Shown here: piece by piece, positions 17,266-26,024 of the stretch
How positions within the stretch are numbered: position 1 is the stretch's first letter
How the letters are laid out: each line of letters begins with the position of its first letter
Assembly (NCBI GenBank): GCA_963703665.1
Contig: CAVPFB010000003.1
Span: 124,001-188,000 of the forward strand
DNA: 64,000 nt
From: AP-15 sp963703665
Lineage (GTDB): Bacteria; Pseudomonadota; Alphaproteobacteria; ATCC43930; CGMCC-115725
Direction of reading: 5' to 3'
The notes under the pieces: generated by a model
The model's input: only the letters and a program-made list of their open reading frames with translations
Told to the model about the DNA's origin: nothing
Database searches by the model: none
Made by a program: the position numbers and the translations under genes

Positions 17266-18495
17266 ATGCCTCTGTTGCCAGAACACCGGCCCCGGGAAGG
17301 CCGCCCGCCGGCGGTATTGCAGATCGTCCCGAGCCTTGTTTCGGGCGGGGCCGAACGCGGCACCGTCGAACTGGCGGCGGCGCTGACTGCGGCGGGTTGG
17401 AACGCGTATGTCGCCTCGTCCGGCGGGCCGCTCGAACGCGAAATCGCCCGCGCCGGCGCCACCCATTTGACCCTGCCGCTCGCCTCGAAGAACCCGCTGG
17501 TCATATGCCGCAACGCCGCGTCGCTGGTGCGCGCGATCCGCCGGCTCGGCATCGACATCGTCCATGCGAGGAGCCGCGCCCCGGCCTGGAGCGCGTGGTT
17601 GGCCGCCGCCGCCACCGGCCGCCATTTCGTCACCACCTTTCACAACGCTTATGGCGCGGAATTGGCCTACGGCGCCGGCTCGGGCCTGAAGCGCCGGTAT
17701 AATTCGATTATGGCGCGAGGCGAGCGGGTTATCGCCATTTCCGATTTCGTCGCCGATCACGCCGCGACGATGTACGGCGTCGGCGCCGACCGGCTGCGCA
17801 CGATCCCGCGCGGCGTCGACCTTAATATTTTCGACCCGCGGCGCGTGAGCAGCCAGCGTATCGCCAGCCTCGCCCGGCAATGGCGGCTGCCCGACGGGGC
17901 GCCGACGGTGATGCTGCCCGGCCGGCTGACCCGCTGGAAGGGCGGGCTCGATTTCGTCGCCGCAATCGCCGCACTGGGCCGGCGCGATGTCTGCTGCGTG
18001 CTGGTGGGCGCCGAGCAGCGGCCGGGTTTTCGCCGCGAGCTCGAAGCCGCGATCGAGGGCGGCGGGCTCGCCGGCCTGTTCCGTATCGTCGAGCCCTGCG
18101 CCGACATGCCGATCGCCTACATGCTGGCCGACGTCGTGGTCTCGGCGTCGAGCGATCCCGAAGGCTTCGGCCGGATCATCGTCGAGGCCCAGGCGATGGG
18201 GCGGCCGGTGGTGGCCACCGACCATGGCGGCGCCCGCGAGACGATCGTGCCGGGAGAGACCGGCTGGCTCGCGCCGGCCCGCGATCCCAAGGCCCTCGCC
18301 GCGGCGATCGGCGAAGCTCTGGCGCTCGGGCCGGGCGAGCGGTCGCTGTTGGCGCGCCGCGCGCAGGCCCATATTGCCGCCCGGTTCACCACCGAGGCGA
18401 TGTGCGCGCGCACCATCGCGGTCTATGAAGAGCTGCTGTTTCCCGAGCCCGAGGCACCGGCCCCTCAGAACGCGACGGCAATACTGCCCGCCTGA
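17266..18495 (+). CDS. Glycosyltransferase family 4
   Basis: This is a GT-B fold retaining glycosyltransferase of 409 residues. The N-terminal donor-independent motif is IVPSLVSGGAERGTVELA. The C-terminal domain has VMLPGRLTRWKGGLDFV, and the nucleotide-sugar EX7E-type region is SSDPEGFGRIIVEAQAMG, with DHGGARETIVPGETGWL. Such enzymes build lipopolysaccharide or capsule. It starts at ATG 17266 and is divergent from the hydrolase, with shared upstream DNA. No other glycan gene is adjacent, so its acceptor is unknown. Glycosylation of the neighbouring polyketide is conceivable but unsupported; family 4 enzymes usually act on glycolipids. Confidence 0.92.
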   Translation: MPLLPEHRPREGRPPAVLQIVPSLVSGGAERGTVELAAALTAAGWNAYVASSGGPLEREIARAGATHLTLPLASKNPLVICRNAASLVRAIRRLGIDIVHARSRAPAWSAWLAAAATGRHFVTTFHNAYGAELAYGAGSGLKRRYNSIMARGERVIAISDFVADHAATMYGVGADRLRTIPRGVDLNIFDPRRVSSQRIASLARQWRLPDGAPTVMLPGRLTRWKGGLDFVAAIAALGRRDVCCVLVGAEQRPGFRRELEAAIEGGGLAGLFRIVEPCADMPIAYMLADVVVSASSDPEGFGRIIVEAQAMGRPVVATDHGGARETIVPGETGWLAPARDPKALAAAIGEALALGPGERSLLARRAQAHIAARFTTEAMCARTIAVYEELLFPEPEAPAPQNATAILPA

Positions 18496-18546
18496 GCGCC
18501 GACATCTTCATCTATTGCTCAGACGCAGACAGGAGAGTCACACCAA

Positions 18547-18660
18547 CTCGTCATGGCCGGGATTGTCCTGGCTTGTCCCGGCCACCCACATTTGCGGCAC
18601 AACACTTGCCGGTTTCCGTGGACGCCCGACACAAGGAGGCACAGGGCCGGGCATGACGAG
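18547..18660. repeat. Palindromic intergenic repeat, 'tcatggccggg' family
   Basis: This element of 114 bases has inverted ends: CTCGTCATGGCCGGGAT on the left and the reverse complement of GGGCCGGGCATGACGAG on the right. The inner half-palindromes are CTTGTCCCGGCCAC and CGTGGACGCCCGACA. It resembles the short mobile palindromes common between genes in Bradyrhizobium-like alphaproteobacteria. It carries no open frame and could fold into one long hairpin, perhaps ending the glycosyltransferase transcript. Confidence 0.75.
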
Positions 18661-18711
18661 TGAAAGAGCTTGAACCTTTTGAACTCGCCTCAACACTTGA
18701 TGAGAAGACCG

Positions 18712-18987
18712 TTATTCTTGCCCCGTCCCGCCGGCGAGGTTGAAATCGATTGTCTGACCCTCCTGGCAGGCGAAGCAATGCTGGACCCCGTTGCGCTCGA
18801 CGATGGCCCCAAAGTGCTTCGTAAAACCAACGGCCGGGTCGTTGAAGTTGGTATTGTCGATCGGAACGATACCACCCAAATTTTCGATAAGGTGTTGTAA
18901 TGCCTTGGTCACGATGGTGCCCTGCGCGTCCACCGAGCTTCCGTTCGGTAGCGCACCGTACACGGCGGAGAGAACTTTCAGCGACAT
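18712..18987 (-). CDS. Small conserved-looking hypothetical protein
   Basis: This is a 91-residue acidic protein starting at ATG 18987 (MSLKVLSAVYGALPNGSSVD). The middle reads IVPIDNTNFNDPAVGFTKHFG, then NGVQHCFACQEGQTIDF. It has no signal peptide or membrane span. The pattern of VLSAxYGA, then a helix, N-NF-DPA-G--KH and EG--IDF reminds me of small DUF3395-like proteins seen singly in alphaproteobacteria, but I am not sure of the family. It is downstream of the nth terminator, so probably has its own promoter in 18988-19090. Function unknown. Confidence 0.6.
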   Translation of the reverse strand: MSLKVLSAVYGALPNGSSVDAQGTIVTKALQHLIENLGGIVPIDNTNFNDPAVGFTKHFGAIVERNGVQHCFACQEGQTIDFNLAGGTGQE

Positions 18988-19091
18988 TGTCGGATCTCCA
19001 TCAGGTCAGCGGGGACGGCCCATCCGTCCACGCTCGATAACATCGCTGAGGAACTGGTCAAGGGCGTGTGAGGTAGTTCACACGCTCGGCA

Positions 19092-19124
19092 TAATAAAAA
19101 ACGACGAGCGCCAACGGCTCGTCT
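19092..19124 (-). terminator. Rho-independent terminator of the nitrile hydratase operon
   Basis: Read on the minus strand, GACGAGC and GCTCGTC (19123-19117 and 19109-19103) form a perfect 7-bp stem with a 7-base loop, followed by GTTTTTTATTAT. It lies 160 bases past the stop of the accessory gene, the last gene of the nth operon. It is one of very few classical terminators in this GC-rich window. Confidence 0.75.
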
Positions 19125-19282
19125 GCCCGCCTCTGTCGCAAAGAGAATTCAATCAGTTTTGCTGTGCTGCCGTCGAGGCGTGGCAAGGGAGGTCTGCCTT
19201 ATCGTTGGGCCCGAGGATCGCGCGGTTGGCCGCGAAAGCGGTAATTCCGGGCGATCGCTGAGCGAGCAACGGCGCGTGGCGC

Positions 19283-19660
19283 CTATTCCGCCTCGAAATC
19301 CTCCTTCTGGAGCGCGATCGGGGCGCCGTGCGGGGTGCGTCGGGCGGCGCGCTGCCAGGCGGTGCGGGTGCGGGCGAGGGCAGCGGGATCGGCCGCGGTT
19401 TTTTCGCCGGCAAGGTGTTCGAGCGCCGCGAGCCAATGCCGGTAATAGGTGTCGCCGGCGTCGGGGTCGCCCGCATCCTGGGCGCGCTTGATCTCGCTGG
19501 CCAGCGAGGCGGCCCATTCGGACCAGGTGAACAGGCCGCGGTCGTGCAGCGCCAGGGCCATGGCGACGGCGTGGGCCTCCCACGGCGCGCGAAACACCGG
19601 GCCGTCGGCGTCGCGGGGGATGTCCGGGACCGCGCCGGCGATACGCTCGACAGCACTCAT
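19283..19660 (-). CDS. Nitrile hydratase accessory protein (cobalt-type activator)
   Basis: This 125-residue protein, starting at ATG 19660, overlaps the beta-subunit stop (ATGA). It resembles the N-terminal part of the beta subunit (DGPVFRAPWEAHAVAMALAL, then YYRHWLAALEHLAGEK), as the P14K/NhlE/NthE activators do. These chaperones deliver cobalt and help oxidise the active-site cysteines during maturation by subunit exchange. Its presence as the third gene after alpha and beta is the standard cobalt-type order. It ends 160 bases before a clear terminator. Confidence 0.9.
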   Translation of the reverse strand: MSAVERIAGAVPDIPRDADGPVFRAPWEAHAVAMALALHDRGLFTWSEWAASLASEIKRAQDAGDPDAGDTYYRHWLAALEHLAGEKTAADPAALARTRTAWQRAARRTPHGAPIALQKEDFEAE

Positions 19661-20316
19661 TCCGGGTCGAGATAGGGTTCGAACGCTTCGATCGACACCT
19701 TGATCGCAGGATCGGCGTCCTCGCCCCACAATTCGCGGGCCGGGAAGACGACCGTATAAAGCCATTGCGGGTTGTCGCCGGCACCGAGCGCGGAGGTATC
19801 CGGGAAGACGTGACAGCCGCGCACCGCCTCGACCGTGCCGGTCTTGCCGCGGGCATAGCGCGGCAGCCGGGTGTGGGTCGCGGGATTGATGTTTTTGGTG
19901 TGCACCCGGTCGCCTTCCTTGAACCGCGCCGCAGCGTTGGTCGGGCGGGCGAAATCGCCGCGGGTCAGCGCCCGGCCGACGTCGGCTGGGGTCAGCGTGC
20001 GGGGCAATGCCGGGCCGGCGCGCAGGCATCGGCCGGCGGCGATCTCGTCCGCGCCAATGAGCCCGCGCTTTGCGAGCCGGTGTTCGAGACCCAGAAACCA
20101 GCGCCGGTAATAGGAGGAGCCGAGATAGTCCAAGGGCGGCAGGGCTTCGAGCGCGGCGCGGCCGGCGTCGATCGTCCATAGCCCGGTAAAGCCGATCGCG
20201 CGCTGCATCGCCAATACGCGCCCCTCCCAGCGCTGATGGAACGGCGGCTCGTTCGGCTCCGGCTCGACCCGGCCAAAGCCGTGCATGCCGCCCATGTCGT
20301 GCAGCGAATTGGTCAT
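19657..20316 (-). CDS. nthB: Nitrile hydratase beta subunit
   Basis: This is the non-metal subunit of nitrile hydratase, 219 residues. It starts at ATG 20316 (MTNSLHDMGGMHGFGRVEPE), overlapping the alpha stop as ATGA. The family opening MHDMGGMxGFG is well kept. The SH3-like C-terminal domain reads RFKEGDRVHTKNINPATHTR, then LPRYARGKTGTVEAV and YTVVFPARELWG. With the alpha subunit it hydrates nitriles to amides in the cytoplasm. The alpha-before-beta order plus a linked activator fits the cobalt class. Confidence 0.95.
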   Translation of the reverse strand: MTNSLHDMGGMHGFGRVEPEPNEPPFHQRWEGRVLAMQRAIGFTGLWTIDAGRAALEALPPLDYLGSSYYRRWFLGLEHRLAKRGLIGADEIAAGRCLRAGPALPRTLTPADVGRALTRGDFARPTNAAARFKEGDRVHTKNINPATHTRLPRYARGKTGTVEAVRGCHVFPDTSALGAGDNPQWLYTVVFPARELWGEDADPAIKVSIEAFEPYLDPE

Positions 20317-20957
20317 GACGGCACCGTCTCGTGCGGCGCCTTCGCCAGGCCCGTGCCGGTCATGCTGTCGCGGGTGACCAGCCCGGCGAGCCGTTCCTCG
20401 CTCCACCCCTCGGTGCCGGCGGGGCGCATCGGCACCACCAGGAAGCGGGTTTCGGCCGTCGAATCCCAGATGCGGATCTGGGTCTCGGGCGTCAGGCTCA
20501 GACCGAACTCGGCGAGGACACCCTTCGGGTCGATCACCGCGCGCGAGCGGTAGGCGGCCGATTTGTACCAGACCGGCGGCAGCCCCAGCACTTCCCACGG
20601 ATAGCACGAGCACAGCGTGCAGACGACGAGGTTGTGGGTCTGCGGCGTGTTCTCGACCGCGATCAGGTGGCTGCCGACGCGGCTGAAATGCCCGACCGAA
20701 TTGACCGCCGCGGTGGCGTCGGCCAACAGCCGCCGCTTGAATTCGGGGTCGACCCAGGCGCGGGCGACGACATGGGCGCCGTTATGCGGCCCGATCCTGG
20801 TCTCGAACGCCTCGACGATCTGGTCGAGTGCCGCCGGATCGACATAGCCCTTTTCGGCGAGGATGGTCTCGAGCGCCCGCACCCGCACCTCCATCTCGGA
20901 CAATTCCGAGCCGTGAGCGTGGTCGTGGGCAGGGGAATGGGCATGTTCGTCGGCCAT
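20313..20957 (-). CDS. nthA: Nitrile hydratase alpha subunit, cobalt-type
   Basis: This is the metal-binding subunit, 214 residues from ATG 20957. The metal site is VCTLCSCYPW with Cys113, Cys116 and Cys118. Thr114 in the CTLCSC form marks a cobalt enzyme, whereas iron enzymes have Ser there. The N-terminus is His-rich (HAHSPAHDHAHG), which is common in these proteins and may bind metal. It is the first gene of nthA-nthB-accessory, all with 4-base overlaps. No amidase gene is adjacent, so the amide product must be handled elsewhere. Confidence 0.95.
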   Translation of the reverse strand: MADEHAHSPAHDHAHGSELSEMEVRVRALETILAEKGYVDPAALDQIVEAFETRIGPHNGAHVVARAWVDPEFKRRLLADATAAVNSVGHFSRVGSHLIAVENTPQTHNLVVCTLCSCYPWEVLGLPPVWYKSAAYRSRAVIDPKGVLAEFGLSLTPETQIRIWDSTAETRFLVVPMRPAGTEGWSEERLAGLVTRDSMTGTGLAKAPHETVPS

Positions 20958-21477
20958 CACTGCCGCTCCTCGATGGTGCTCGATGCCATGGCGGTCATCT
21001 GATCGGTCGAGGCCCGCGCACAGCCGGACAGCACAAGGCCTTTTGCACCCGATTGCCGCGACTCGCAAGCGATTGGTTCGCCAAGGAAACGCGAAGCGCC
21101 CGGCAACGACGCAGGGTGGGTCGCGCGCAGCCGCGACACCCATCGCCTTCATCGGCACGGCATGACGAGGCCAACCATCGGCGCAACTTTCTCCCCGGCG
21201 GCAGCAAGCACGCTTGATGTCCGATGGCTCGCATCGCGCCACGGCAGGAACCGACCTGCGGCTGAGCGGGCCGCGGCTGAGGATCAGAATTTTTAGCGCC
21301 CTGCCAGCCTCGCGGTTGTAGAATGCGTGATCGCCCGACGACCCGACCGCGCCTTGGACCAGGAGCGTCGGCTTCTTAATTCGGTGAGGTCGTCTGGAAA
21401 ACTCGGGTTCACGGCCGCCATGCGGCGCTCGTCTGCGCCGTTTGGGCCCGCGGATCCCGGAACGGGAGGGGAGCGTC
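20958..21477. other. Intergenic region upstream of the nth operon and the secreted-protein gene
   Basis: These 520 bases have no gene I can support. Open frames here are short and have shadow-like Arg/Ser/Pro composition. It must hold the nth promoter (leftwards) and the promoter of the 21478 gene (rightwards). A ribosome site GGGAGGGGAG is visible just before 21478. Confidence 0.45.
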
Positions 21478-21906
21478 ATGCGAAGGCCGATTGGACTATT
21501 GTGGATCGTCGGATTTTTCGGTCTGCTTGCTGCCGCAAACGCACAAGGTCCTTCCACCGCCGGAACGCCATTCGACGGCACCTATCGTTTGGTCTCTTCG
21601 GCGAAGGTCGATGCGACCTATGTGGCGAGGAACGGGCAGACCGGCCCGTGTCCGGACCGGTTAGCGGGACCGCTCACCGTCGTGAACGGCCAAGCGTCGT
21701 ATACCACCGAAACCGGCTACCGGCTCGCCGGAACGGTCGGGCCGCAGGGCCAGCTGGCGCTGAGCTTGCTCGCGCCGACCAACAGCAGCAACGCCGGCTC
21801 CCATCCGATCGACATCATCGTCAACGGCAATATCGATCGCGCCGGCACGGCACGCGTCCGCGAGAGCAGTCATTCGTGCAGCTACGATTTCACCTGGCAA
21901 AAATAA
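21478..21906 (+). CDS. Small secreted protein of unknown function
   Basis: This is 142 residues from ATG 21478, with AACGGGAGGGGAG just upstream as ribosome site. A clean signal peptide (MRRPIGLLWIVGFFGLLAAANA, cleavage near residue 22) is followed by TPFDGTYRLVSSAKVDATYV. It has two cysteines (CPDR and HSCSYDF near the ends), a likely disulfide. The mature part looks beta-rich (GYRLAGTVGPQGQLALSLL), as in small periplasmic beta-barrel domains of alphaproteobacteria. Function unknown. Confidence 0.75.
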   Translation: MRRPIGLLWIVGFFGLLAAANAQGPSTAGTPFDGTYRLVSSAKVDATYVARNGQTGPCPDRLAGPLTVVNGQASYTTETGYRLAGTVGPQGQLALSLLAPTNSSNAGSHPIDIIVNGNIDRAGTARVRESSHSCSYDFTWQK

Positions 21907-21993
21907 TCAGGTAAAACTGCTGCTCGATCCCTAAGACCTCCGCAAGAGGAACACCCTGCAACCAACCCGCGACAACACGAGGAGAAAGTCGTC

Positions 21994-22368
21994 ATGAAGG
22001 TGGTCACGCTCAAGGACATCCCGAATCTCCCAGTCGAGGGCGCCGAGCGGATCGAAGGCTGGACCGGGCCGGTTTCCCGGTCGCGTCAAACGATCATTCA
22101 GCCTGGCGACTCGGCGAACTACAACTGCAGCGTGGTGAACTTCAGCCAGGGTTGCACCACCGGCTGGCATACCCATACCTGCGACCAGATACTGGTCGTG
22201 ACCTCGGGCTCCGGCATGGTGGCGACCGAGCACGAGCAGCGCGAGATCAACATCGGCGACGTGGTGCACATCAAGGCCGGCGAACGCCATTGGCATGGCG
22301 CCAAGGCCGATACGACGATGGGGCACATCACGATCACCGCCGTCGGCGGTCAAGCCAGCTGGGGATAG
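21994..22368 (+). CDS. Cupin-domain protein
   Basis: This is a 124-residue single-domain cupin with ribosome site ACGAGGAGAAAG before ATG 21994. Cupin motif 1 is GWHTHTCDQILVVTSG and motif 2 is GDVVHIKAGERHWHG, giving the usual His/His/Glu-or-Asp/His metal site, although Asp (TCDQ) replaces the common Glu. Sequence around MGHITITAVGGQASWG is seen in cupins linked with carboxymuconolactone-decarboxylase-like enzymes. The substrate is not evident. It is the probable first gene of a pair with the DUF3500 gene (116 bases apart). Confidence 0.85.
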   Translation: MKVVTLKDIPNLPVEGAERIEGWTGPVSRSRQTIIQPGDSANYNCSVVNFSQGCTTGWHTHTCDQILVVTSGSGMVATEHEQREINIGDVVHIKAGERHWHGAKADTTMGHITITAVGGQASWG

Positions 22369-22484
22369 TCCCGCCCTGCCGGGGTTCCGGCCGGACCGGG
22401 CCGGAATGCCCATCACGACGCTTATCGGAAGGGGCCGGCCTAGACTTGCTGAGACCAACCAGGCGGTCGTAGGGAGATCCGAGC

Positions 22485-23669
22485 ATGGCAGGAGAATCCG
22501 CGCATTTCGGCCTGCGGGCGCGGCCACCGACCCCGGCGATCCGGCCGTTCGAGCTGCCGCCGCGCATGCAGCCGATGCTCGATCGGGCGAATCGCGGCCT
22601 TGCCGAGCCGTTCCGCGGCATCGCCGCCGACAGCGAGGTCGCGCCGAGGCGGTTCGCGCTTGGCAAGACCGGCGTCTCGCTCGCCCCGGTCATGGAGGCG
22701 GCGCAGTCGTTCCTCGCGACGCTGACCGCCGAACAGCGCAAGGCGGCGAGCTTTGCGATCGGCGACGAGGCGTGGCGGAAATGGTCGAACATCCACCCGT
22801 GGCTGATGCGCCATGGCCTCTGCCTCGCCGATCTCGGCCATGATCAGCGCCAGGCCGCGCTGGCGCTGATGCGGGACAGCTTGAGCGCCGCGGGTTACCA
22901 GTCCGCTCGCGATGTCATGAGGCTCAACGAGCACGCCCTCGAAATCACCGGCAAGCCCGAAGAATACGGCGAATGGCTCTATTGGGTCAGCCTGTTCGGC
23001 ACGCCATCGCCGGGCGAGCCGTGGGGCTGGCAGATCGACGGCCATCACCTGAACCTCAATTGCTTGGTGCTCGGCGATCAACTGGTGCTGACCCCGACGT
23101 TCATGGGCTCGGAGCCGGTGCTGGCGCGCTTTGGCAAATATCAGGGAACGCGCGTCTTCGCCGCCGAGGAGGAGCGTGGCTATGCCTTGATGCGCTCTCT
23201 GTCGCCGGAGGAGCGGCAGCGGGCGACGATCGGCACCGATCTGCCCTCCGAGCTGCTGACCGCCGCATTCAACGACAACCGGCGGATCGATCCGGCCGGG
23301 GTTCGCCATGACGAGCTGCCGCCCGAGAGCCGCGAACGTCTCGAAGCGCTGCTCGCGACCTATACCGGCCGCATTCGCCCGGGCCACGCGGAAATCCGCT
23401 GGGCCGAGGCAAAGCTTCACCTGGGCGAAACGCGTTTCGCCTGGATCGGCGCGTTCGACGATGCGAGCCCGTTTTACTATCGCATCCTGAGCCCGGTGAT
23501 CCTGGTCGAGTTCGATCACCAATCGGGCATTATGTACGACAACGACACGCCCTCGCGCGACCACATCCATACGGTGGTTCGGACGCCCAACGGCAACGAT
23601 TACGGCAAGGATTTGCTGCGCCAGCACTACGCCCGGCACGACCACTCGCATGAGCCCGGCTCCGGGTAG
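22485..23669 (+). CDS. DUF3500 family protein
   Basis: This is a 394-residue protein from ATG 22485. The region from about residue 75 (ESAQSFLATLTAEQRKAASF-like) to the His-rich end (SGIMYDNDTPSRDHIHTVVR, then QHYARHDHSH) matches the DUF3500 pattern. GWQIDGHHLNLNCLVLGDQL and SPVILVEFDHQSG carry conserved His and Asp residues that suggest metal binding. It has no signal peptide. The family has no proven function. Intact, and probably co-transcribed with the cupin gene. Confidence 0.82.
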   Translation: MAGESAHFGLRARPPTPAIRPFELPPRMQPMLDRANRGLAEPFRGIAADSEVAPRRFALGKTGVSLAPVMEAAQSFLATLTAEQRKAASFAIGDEAWRKWSNIHPWLMRHGLCLADLGHDQRQAALALMRDSLSAAGYQSARDVMRLNEHALEITGKPEEYGEWLYWVSLFGTPSPGEPWGWQIDGHHLNLNCLVLGDQLVLTPTFMGSEPVLARFGKYQGTRVFAAEEERGYALMRSLSPEERQRATIGTDLPSELLTAAFNDNRRIDPAGVRHDELPPESRERLEALLATYTGRIRPGHAEIRWAEAKLHLGETRFAWIGAFDDASPFYYRILSPVILVEFDHQSGIMYDNDTPSRDHIHTVVRTPNGNDYGKDLLRQHYARHDHSHEPGSG

Positions 23670-23798
23670 GGCTCGGCTGCGCCCGCCGACGCTCTAGGCG
23701 ATCGGTAAGAGCCAATTCCCGCGTTGCCGGCAGAGGGTCGGAGCACGCGAGAGCCGCACGCCGGCGCGGCACGTTGGCTACCAACGACGCCTTGATGC

Positions 23799-24632
23799 TC
23801 ATTTCCTGGTCAGGTGGAGATCAAAGCCTTGACCGCGCAACTCGGCGAGATAACCCGTTACCGCACCGAACGCGGTGTCGAATTGCATGCGTACCGGGAT
23901 CATTCGGTCACCTGCCATCAGCCGGGCATACCAGATCTTGCCGTGCCGGTAGGTATCCTCGTAACCGTTTCGGCTGGCCACGATGTCCTTGCGCACGACC
24001 GCGCAGACTTGGGTTGGACCAGCAAAGTTCTGATAGCTGTCCGCCGCCAGCGTTTCCCGTTTAACGTCGGTGAAGCTAAGATCATAGAGGCTGCTGCCAT
24101 CGAAGACCGGAACGACCAGCGCGCAAGTGCCGCGACGGGCGACCTGGCGTTCCAGAAGGAAAAACGCCGTCAGCTGATCGACGGTCCCGCGCATCTGCTC
24201 CGCTGCAATAAGGAGGGGCCGCTCGCCCGAGGACGGCGTCGAAGCGTTGATCACGGTGTCGTCGCCAGGGTAGTCGAGACGGTAATGACGATCGGCGCCG
24301 TTGCGCCGAACCTCGGCCCGATATGATTCGGGACGAAGGGTGTTCCCGGCGAGTTTTCCGTGAACCTCCGAATGGCTGGTAAGATCGACAAATAGGCTGG
24401 CGAGGCCGCGGGTATCGAGATCCATGGTGATCGCATACTGGTTGGCCGCTTCCTCAATGGTGGTCCGGTTGGTCAACACGTGCAGGCCGGCAAAGCCAAA
24501 GACCTCGAAGCGGGCGGTGACGCTGTCCGCCTCCGCCGCCGGCGCGATGATCACCCCGACGACGAGCGGAAGTGCGGCGGCCAGGGAGAGCGCGGCGATC
24601 GCCGACAGGGCGGCAAATCGGGCATTGATCAT
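23799..24632 (-). CDS. DUF3108-like periplasmic protein
   Basis: This is a 277-residue exported protein starting at ATG 24632. The N-terminus is a signal or anchor (AIAALSLAAALPLVVGVIIA, residues about 11-30), then ADSVTARFEVFGFAGLHVLT. The beta-strand-rich body with YAITMDLDTRGLASLF, VHGKLAGNTLRPESYRAEV and IPVRMQFDTAFGAVTGYLAE fits the DUF3108 fold, a LolA-like half-barrel found in outer-membrane-associated proteins of alphaproteobacteria. Monocistronic. Biochemical role unknown. Confidence 0.75.
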   Translation of the reverse strand: MINARFAALSAIAALSLAAALPLVVGVIIAPAAEADSVTARFEVFGFAGLHVLTNRTTIEEAANQYAITMDLDTRGLASLFVDLTSHSEVHGKLAGNTLRPESYRAEVRRNGADRHYRLDYPGDDTVINASTPSSGERPLLIAAEQMRGTVDQLTAFFLLERQVARRGTCALVVPVFDGSSLYDLSFTDVKRETLAADSYQNFAGPTQVCAVVRKDIVASRNGYEDTYRHGKIWYARLMAGDRMIPVRMQFDTAFGAVTGYLAELRGQGFDLHLTRK

Positions 24633-25166
24633 CGCGGGGATTATCTCGCAACGCAGGACCTGCAGCTGGATATGGTCGTTGCAGCGCAGCATCGCGACCC
24701 GCTGACGTGCGCGCTTGACCATCCGGCCGTTTCAAGCGGGCGGTTTGACTGACGCTTTAGGGCATCGCCAATTCCTGGCGGCATTTCACCGCACCGTTTG
24801 GCGCGAACCGAGAGCGCCTGCGGCAACGGTGGGCGGGGGCGCTGCGAGGCCGAGCGAGAAATGCGCTGCATCAATGCCGCACGTGTGCGAGACGCGCGCC
24901 GACTTCGCCGGGATGCTCCTCACCATGACATTAGCCGGTGCTGATATTAAGCAAGATCGTCATCCTGGGTGCCTCGCGACGCGAGGCCTCGAAGGATGCA
25001 CCGCATTCCTCCGGCCCGATTGGCATTCCTGCCCAGCCCCTGCGCTTTTCCGCCTTCGCCCCATCTGGAGGGACCACCTTGCCGGGCGACCCGCCTTCGG
25101 TTGACACCGCCGGGCGGGGTCGATCATGGTGCGCGCACTCGCCAGCTCCGAGGCCTGGAACCCGCC
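24633..25166. other. Divergent intergenic region upstream of dapD
   Basis: These 534 bases lie between the start of the DUF3108-like gene and dapD. Apart from the palindromic repeat at 24958-25000 I see no gene or RNA. It should carry the dapDE promoter on the right and the DUF3108 promoter on the left. Confidence 0.5.
24958..25000. repeat. Palindromic repeat, 'catcctgggtgcctcgcg' family
   Basis: CGTCATCCTGGGTGCCTCGCG faces CGCGAGGCCTCGAAGGATG, an imperfect inverted repeat of about 19 bases per arm with a tiny loop. The type (GTCATCCT...cctcgaaggatg) is a well-known abundant intergenic palindrome of Bradyrhizobium-like genomes. It has no coding content. Confidence 0.7.
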
Positions 25167-26024
25167 ATGACCGATGCCGATCTCGCCGCTGCAATCGACG
25201 CCGCCTGGGAGGCGCGCGACAGGATTTCACCCGCAACCCGCGGGGCTTGGCGCGAGGCCGTCGAGGCGGCGCTCGATGGGCTCGATTCCGGGCAGCTGCG
25301 CGTTGCCGAAAAGACCGGGCGCGGCTGGCAGGTCCACCAATGGCTGAAAAAGGCGGTATTGCTGTCGTTCCGCCTCAACGACATGGTCGAGATCCCCGGC
25401 GGCCCGACCGACCCTGAGCGGGGTGCCTCGCGCTGGTGGGACAAGGTGCCGTCCAAATTCGCCGGCTGGTCGTCGAACCGCTTCCGCGACGCGGGGTTTC
25501 GCGCGGTGCCGGGCTCGATCGTGCGCCGCTCGGCCTATGTCGCGCCCAACGTCGTCTTGATGCCGAGCTTTGTGAACGTCGGCGCCTATGTCGACAAGGG
25601 GACGATGGTCGACACTTGGGCGACGGTCGGCTCATGCGCCCAGATCGGCGCCAACTGCCATCTCTCGGGCGGGGTCGGCATCGGCGGCGTGCTCGAGCCG
25701 CTGCAGGCCGAGCCGGTGATCGTCGAGGATGACTGCTTTATCGGCGCGCGCAGCGAGGTGGTCGAGGGGGTCGTCGTCGAGCAGGGCTCGGTCCTGGCGA
25801 TGGGCACCTTCATCAGCGCCACGACCAAGATCGTCGACCGCAACACCGGCCAGGTCCATATGGGCCGGGTCCCGGCCTATTCGGTCGTGGTGCCGGGTTC
25901 GCTGCCCGGCCGGCCCTTGCCCGACGGCAACCCGGGCCCCAATCTCTATTGCGCGGTCATCGTCAAGACGGTAGACGCGCAGACCCGCGCCAAGACCGCG
26001 ATCAACGAATTGCTGCGCGAATGA
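25167..26024 (+). CDS. dapD: 2,3,4,5-tetrahydropyridine-2,6-dicarboxylate N-succinyltransferase
   Basis: This enzyme succinylates tetrahydrodipicolinate in the succinylase branch of lysine and meso-diaminopimelate synthesis. It is 285 residues from ATG 25167 (MTDADLAAAIDAAWEARDRI). It has an N-terminal helical domain, then left-handed beta-helix hexapeptide repeats (VLMPSFVNVGAYVDKGTMVD, TWATVGSCAQIGANCHLSGG) and the CoA-binding end SLPGRPLPDGNPGPNLYCAV. The length is typical. The last bases overlap dapE (ATGA), so the two steps of the pathway are translationally coupled. Confidence 0.97.
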   Translation: MTDADLAAAIDAAWEARDRISPATRGAWREAVEAALDGLDSGQLRVAEKTGRGWQVHQWLKKAVLLSFRLNDMVEIPGGPTDPERGASRWWDKVPSKFAGWSSNRFRDAGFRAVPGSIVRRSAYVAPNVVLMPSFVNVGAYVDKGTMVDTWATVGSCAQIGANCHLSGGVGIGGVLEPLQAEPVIVEDDCFIGARSEVVEGVVVEQGSVLAMGTFISATTKIVDRNTGQVHMGRVPAYSVVVPGSLPGRPLPDGNPGPNLYCAVIVKTVDAQTRAKTAINELLRE

